Of a stretch of 9,814 nt of DNA, positions 7,041-9,814 are shown piece after piece. Within the stretch, counting starts at the first letter, position 1. Each line of letters begins with the position of its first letter. The position numbers and the translations under genes are program-made. Source of the DNA: Prevotellaceae bacterium (GTDB lineage Bacteria; Bacteroidota; Bacteroidia; Bacteroidales; UBA932); assembly GCA_031285695.1 (NCBI GenBank), contig JAITVR010000058.1, positions 1-9,814 on the forward strand, in the 5' to 3' direction. The notes beneath the pieces were generated by a model. That model worked only from the letters and a program-made list of their open reading frames with translations, was not told the DNA's origin and searched no databases.

Positions 7041-7145
7041 GTTTAAAGATAGTTTTAAAATTGTTTGAGATAGTTTGAAGTTGTTTTTTAACGCGCGAAG
7101 CGCATCAAACAAGCATCAAACGCGAAGCATCAAACAATCTTAAAC
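7041..7145. repeat. Imperfect inverted repeat in the murD-ftsW junction
   Basis: GTTTAAAGAT (7041-7050) and TTGTTTGA (7061-7068) pair with TCAAACAA (7130-7137) and ATCTTAAAC (7137-7145), with one looped-out segment. The right half has GCATCAAAC three times (from 7102, 7113 and 7127), and the left half has the related TAGTTTGA and TTGTTTGA. A small GCGC-GAA-GCGC hairpin lies at 7093-7103. The repeat fills nearly the whole 120-base gap. No other feature is visible in the gap. Confidence 0.75.
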
Positions 7146-7155
7146 GCTGTAACGA

Positions 7156-8442
7156 ATGAGCAAGTTAGATAACATAGACCGCTACTTTAAGGGCGATAAG
7201 ATGATTTGGCTGGTAGTAATGCTGCTATCCGTCTTTTCGTTGCTGGTAGTGTTTTCGTCCACCGCGGCGCTGGCAGCGCGTGCCGAGGTAGCGCCCTTTA
7301 GCTACTTCCTCAAGCAGCTCATGTTTTTGGTGGTGGGCTTTGGCGTGCTGTACTTCATTTCGCGCCTGCCCTCTACCCTGTTTATGGGCGCAGCGCAAGC
7401 CGGTTTTTGGATTAGCATTGGGCTGCTGCTGCTCATGCTCATTATGGGGCGCAGCTACAACCAGGCGGTGCGCTCGCTCTTTGGCTTTCAGCCTGCCGAA
7501 ATAGCCAAGGTTGCCCTCATTATTTACGTAGCAAGGCTGCTTACCGTCAATCAAGACGTCATTCACGAGGGTTGGAAAAAAGGTTACATCAAAATACTTT
7601 TACCTGTGCTTGCCACCTGCGGACTCATATTTTTATCCAACTTTTCTACCGCAGCGGTGCTTGGCCTTACCTGCTTCATCATGATGTTTATTGGGCGCGT
7701 GCGCATCAAGCATTTGGTGGTAACCGTAGGTTTGGCAGTAGCCTTGCTTGCTCCCGCGCTGTTTCTAACCAAAATTATTGACGACCAAGTTGACGCTAAG
7801 CGCGCAAAGAGGGAGCAAATTACGGGCGCCCTTGCCACCGGCTACAAAATTGTGAGCAAAACGCGCCTGCAAACCATCTACGGACGAATTTTTACCTGGC
7901 AGGAGGAGAAAAAAGAGGATACCGACAAAAAAACGCTGCAACCTACGCAGTCCGATTTTGCCAAAAAAGCCATTGCCTCCGGCGGCCTACTGTGGGGCAA
8001 GGGGCCCGGCAACAGCACCATGCGCTACCGCCTACCCGAGGCCTTCAGCGATTTTGTGTTTGCCATTGTGGTGGAGGAGTACGGCGTGCTGTTTGCCTGC
8101 ATTGTTATACTGTGCTACCTCATTGTGCTGTACCGCGTGGGCGTAATGGCCAAAAAGTCCACACGCTTCTTCCCCACCCTGCTATCCATTGGCATCAGCA
8201 CGCAGGTAATGCTACAGGCGCTGGTCAACATGTGCGTATCCACCGGCATTACACCCGTAACGGGACAAAACCTGCCCTTCATTAGCCAAGGCGGTTCGTC
8301 GCTCATTATTACCTGCGTAATGTTTGGCATACTGCTCAGCGTAAGCCGCAGCCAAACCGAAGCCGAAGAAAAAGAAGCCCTGCGCAAAGCAAAATTAGAG
8401 GCAGCAAGCAATGAACAGGAGCAAATAGTAATTAAAAATTAA
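7156..8442 (+). CDS. ftsW: Septal peptidoglycan glycosyltransferase FtsW (SEDS family)
   Basis: Multi-pass membrane SEDS protein that polymerises lipid II at the septum with its partner FtsI, encoded upstream. The 428-residue protein has about ten hydrophobic segments, beginning at residues 16-38. The catalytic region LPEAFSDFVFAIVVEE (293-308) has the expected SEDS aspartate at 299. The C-terminal NMCVSTGITPVTGQNLPFISQGGSS (358-382) is a hallmark of FtsW and RodA. FQPAEIAKVA (111-120) is present. The preceding NGAxRW motif is changed to NQAVRSL, with the Trp lost. FtsW is favoured over RodA by the dcw position between murD and murG. The last residues (VIKN) and the stop are contributed by the AT-rich repeat that begins at 8430. 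ATG 7156 has no Shine-Dalgarno sequence. Confidence 0.95.
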   Translation: MSKLDNIDRYFKGDKMIWLVVMLLSVFSLLVVFSSTAALAARAEVAPFSYFLKQLMFLVVGFGVLYFISRLPSTLFMGAAQAGFWISIGLLLLMLIMGRSYNQAVRSLFGFQPAEIAKVALIIYVARLLTVNQDVIHEGWKKGYIKILLPVLATCGLIFLSNFSTAAVLGLTCFIMMFIGRVRIKHLVVTVGLAVALLAPALFLTKIIDDQVDAKRAKREQITGALATGYKIVSKTRLQTIYGRIFTWQEEKKEDTDKKTLQPTQSDFAKKAIASGGLLWGKGPGNSTMRYRLPEAFSDFVFAIVVEEYGVLFACIVILCYLIVLYRVGVMAKKSTRFFPTLLSIGISTQVMLQALVNMCVSTGITPVTGQNLPFISQGGSSLIITCVMFGILLSVSRSQTEAEEKEALRKAKLEAASNEQEQIVIKN

Positions 8443-8570
8443 GAATTAAAAATTAAAAAAATGATGATGTGGAGTAGCGTAATACAGGATACGAGTTATC
8501 AACTTCGTACAAATATCTTTACAATAAGAAGCAAATTTAATTCCTAATTTTTAATTCTTAATTTTTAATT
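8430..8570. mobile_element. Small AT-flanked insertion element, collapsed copy
   Basis: The left arm 8430-8454 (AATTAAAAATTAAG, then AATTAAAAATT) and the right arm 8546-8570 are perfect 25-base reverse complements. They enclose about 90 bases that resemble the start of the four-helix-bundle gene at 9699, with an internal deletion. The left arm is followed by AAAAAAATGATG, exactly as at 9693-9704. The right side has an extra TTAATTCC step before the arm. No clear target-site duplication is visible. The element begins inside ftsW, whose last codons and stop it provides, and ends three bases before the murG ATG. It has no transposase and would need help in trans. The mobile nature is inferred from the repeated structure, not demonstrated. 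Confidence 0.6.
8461..8535 (+). pseudogene. Decayed 5' remnant of a four-helix-bundle (S23/IVP) protein gene
   Basis: The segment starts ATGATG after seven A residues, as in the intact gene at 9699, and shares ATACAG at 8482-8487. About 20 bases are then missing. Similarity resumes strongly: TACGAGTTATCAACTT (8490-8505) matches TACGAATCATCAACTT (9748-9763) at 14 of 16 positions, and TACAAATATCTTTAC (8508-8522) matches TACAAGTACCTTTGC at 12 of 15. Every mismatch in these two blocks is a transition. The deletion and a one-base indel disrupt the frame. What remains is a 28-codon open frame (8461-8547) beginning MMMWSSVIQ, where only VIQ agrees with the intact protein. It is unlikely to be functional. 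Confidence 0.65.
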
Positions 8571-8573
8571 GAT

Positions 8574-9680
8574 ATGGGCAAGCGTATCATCATCAGCGGC
8601 GGCGGCACAGGTGGCCACATCTTCCCCGCCATATCCATAGCCAATGCGCTGAAGCAAATCGACAGCAGCATCGAAATTCTATTTGTAGGCGCCGAGGGCA
8701 AAATGGAAATGGAAAAAGTTCCCGCCGCAGGCTACCAAATAGTCGGCTTGCCAATTATTGGCATCAAGCGCAGCATGCTATCAAGCCAAAATTTGAGCGT
8801 ACCCCTTAAGCTGCTCAAAAGCGTGCGGCGCGCCTCCAAAATCATCTCCGACTTCAAGCCCGATGTGGTGGTGGGCGTAGGCGGATACGCCAGCGCACCC
8901 ACGCTGTGGAGCGCGCAGAACAAGGGAATTCCAACGCTTATACAGGAGCAAAACTCCTACGCCGGCCTAACGAATAAGCTGCTGGCCAAGCGCGCCAAAA
9001 AGGTGTGCGTGGCGTACGATGGCATGTCACGCTTTTTTCCTGCACCGAAAATAATCTTTACCGGAAATCCCGTTCGTCAGGATTTGGGAAAGGTAGCCCA
9101 GCTGCGCAGCGAAGCCTTGATGGAGTTTGGCTTGGAGCCCAACAAAAAGACAATACTTATAGTGGGCGGAAGCCTTGGCGCACGCACCCTAAACCTAAGC
9201 GTGCTGCGCCACGCAAACGATATTGCTGCCGCGCACAACCTGCAAATTATTTGGCAAATTGGCGAAATATACGAGGCAAGCGTTCGCAAAAAGTTAGAAA
9301 CCTGCGACTGCAAAAACGTGAAGGTAATGCCCTTCATCAAGCGCATGGACTACGCGCTTTCCGCTGCCGATTTGGTTATTTCGCGCGCCGGTGCAGGCAC
9401 CATTTCGGAGCTGTGCGTGGTGCGCAAGCCCTGCATACTGGTGCCCTCGCCCAACGTGGCGGAGGACCACCAAACCGCCAACGCCATGGCGCTGGTACGG
9501 AAGAACGCCGCCATTTTAGTACCCGACAGCGAAGCGGTGGAAAACCTTATCCCCATTGCGCTAAAGGTGCTTGAAGATGCACAGCGCTTGCAGGAGTTAT
9601 CAAACAACATTGGCGCGCTGGCCACCACCAACGCAGCAAATGATATAGCGAAAGAAGTACTTTCTTTAATTAAAAATTAG
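8574..9680 (+). CDS. murG: UDP-GlcNAc:lipid I N-acetylglucosaminyltransferase (MurG)
   Basis: Peripheral membrane GT28 glycosyltransferase that adds GlcNAc to lipid I on the cytoplasmic face, producing the lipid II used by FtsW. The 368-residue length is normal. Glycine-rich loops are GGGTGGHIFPA at 9-19, GVGGYAS at 101-107 and GGSLGAR at 198-204. The acceptor-side motif EQNSYAGLTNK starts at 125. In the C-terminal domain, RAGAGTISEL (271-280) and EDHQTANA (297-304) form the UDP-GlcNAc site. ATG 8574 follows the AT-rich repeat by three bases and has no Shine-Dalgarno sequence. The protein ends LIKN and its TAG stop lies inside the next AT-rich repeat arm (9668-9692). In this phylum murC normally follows, but here the next gene encodes a four-helix-bundle protein. 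Confidence 0.97.
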   Translation: MGKRIIISGGGTGGHIFPAISIANALKQIDSSIEILFVGAEGKMEMEKVPAAGYQIVGLPIIGIKRSMLSSQNLSVPLKLLKSVRRASKIISDFKPDVVVGVGGYASAPTLWSAQNKGIPTLIQEQNSYAGLTNKLLAKRAKKVCVAYDGMSRFFPAPKIIFTGNPVRQDLGKVAQLRSEALMEFGLEPNKKTILIVGGSLGARTLNLSVLRHANDIAAAHNLQIIWQIGEIYEASVRKKLETCDCKNVKVMPFIKRMDYALSAADLVISRAGAGTISELCVVRKPCILVPSPNVAEDHQTANAMALVRKNAAILVPDSEAVENLIPIALKVLEDAQRLQELSNNIGALATTNAANDIAKEVLSLIKN

Positions 9681-9692
9681 GAATTAAAAATT
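9668..9692. repeat. AT-rich 25-base left arm at the end of murG
   Basis: The arm AATTAAAAATTAGG followed by AATTAAAAATT differs from the left arm at 8430-8454 at one position (G for A). It contains the murG stop codon and supplies the last residues IKN. The same A-run and ATGATG follow it. By comparison with 8430-8570 it should be the left end of a full-length element whose right arm lies beyond the window. Confidence 0.8.
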
Positions 9693-9698
9693 AAAAAA

Positions 9699-9814
9699 AT
9701 GATGAAAACGGAGAATGTGATACAGAAAAAGTCATTTGCGTTTGCCGTACGAATCATCAACTTATACAAGTACCTTTGCGACGAAAAAAAGGATTATGTT
9801 TTATCAAAGCAAGT
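9699..9814 (+). CDS. Four-helix-bundle protein (S23 / 23S rRNA intervening-sequence family), 3' end missing
   Basis: The first 38 codons run from MMKTENVIQKKSFAFAV through RIINLYKYL and CDEKKDYVLSKQ to the window edge. The pattern VIQxKSFxFAxRIxNLYKYL...EKKxxVLSKQ is typical of the small four-helix-bundle family first known from intervening sequences in 23S rRNA genes and related to the Avd accessory proteins of diversity-generating retroelements. Members are usually about 115-130 residues, so roughly two thirds is missing. The cellular role of stand-alone members is unknown to me. The start could be 9699 or the adjacent ATG at 9702. The gene follows the AT-rich arm at the end of murG by six bases and has a collapsed relative between ftsW and murG. 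Confidence 0.88.
   Translation, partial: MMKTENVIQKKSFAFAVRIINLYKYLCDEKKDYVLSKQ

Noticed and set aside
8461..8547. Functional 28-residue small protein between ftsW and murG
   Set aside because: It is better explained as the frameshifted remnant of the four-helix-bundle gene; only its first few residues agree with that protein.
9005..9574. 189-codon + strand open frame overlapping murG
   Set aside because: It is out of frame with murG, whose conserved motifs span the same bases, and its product is an arginine-rich shadow.

Overview
The window is the middle of a division and cell wall (dcw) gene cluster. All genes are on the + strand, in the order ftsI (5' end outside the window), murE, mraY, murD, ftsW, murG. 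After murG comes the 5' end of a four-helix-bundle (S23 / 23S-rRNA intervening-sequence-type) protein gene that runs off the right edge. The organism is most likely a member of the Bacteroidota, probably Bacteroidales. The reasons are the murE-mraY-murD-ftsW-murG order with an FtsI that ends in a PASTA domain, a MraY with a long loop before its fifth membrane segment, a meso-diaminopimelate-type MurE, start codons without Shine-Dalgarno sequences, and an orphan four-helix-bundle gene next to TTAATTTTTAATTC-type repeats. Genus cannot be read from this sequence.

The genes form one pathway. MurE adds the third peptide residue and MurD the second to UDP-MurNAc. MraY moves phospho-MurNAc-pentapeptide to undecaprenyl phosphate (lipid I) and MurG adds GlcNAc (lipid II). 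FtsW polymerises lipid II at the septum and FtsI crosslinks the new strands. murC, which usually follows murG in this phylum, is not in the window; the four-helix-bundle gene occupies that place.

The genes are ordinary; the DNA between and inside them is not. Every one of the six gene junctions carries a palindromic or inverted repeat, mostly from different sequence families: 1979-2042, 3532-3601, 4948-5636 (several families), 7041-7145, 8430-8570 and 9668-9692. Two further palindromic repeats lie in frame inside essential genes, in mraY (4097-4191) and murD (about 6352-6429), and lengthen both proteins. The 692-base mraY-murD gap holds three hairpin repeats, six 42-base tandem units that each have a dyad, and a roughly 160-base tandem duplication. 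Some repeats supply gene ends: the last codons and stops of ftsW and murG, the stop of ftsI, and two bases of the TTG start of murD.

The strongest candidate for a little-described system is an AT-rich element family. A perfect 25-base inverted repeat (8430-8454 and 8546-8570) encloses a decayed segment that matches the start of the four-helix-bundle gene at 9699, and that gene is preceded by the same arm (9668-9692). This looks like one full and one collapsed copy of the same small insertion unit, both placed at the 3' end of a dcw gene. No tRNA, rRNA or CRISPR array was found.
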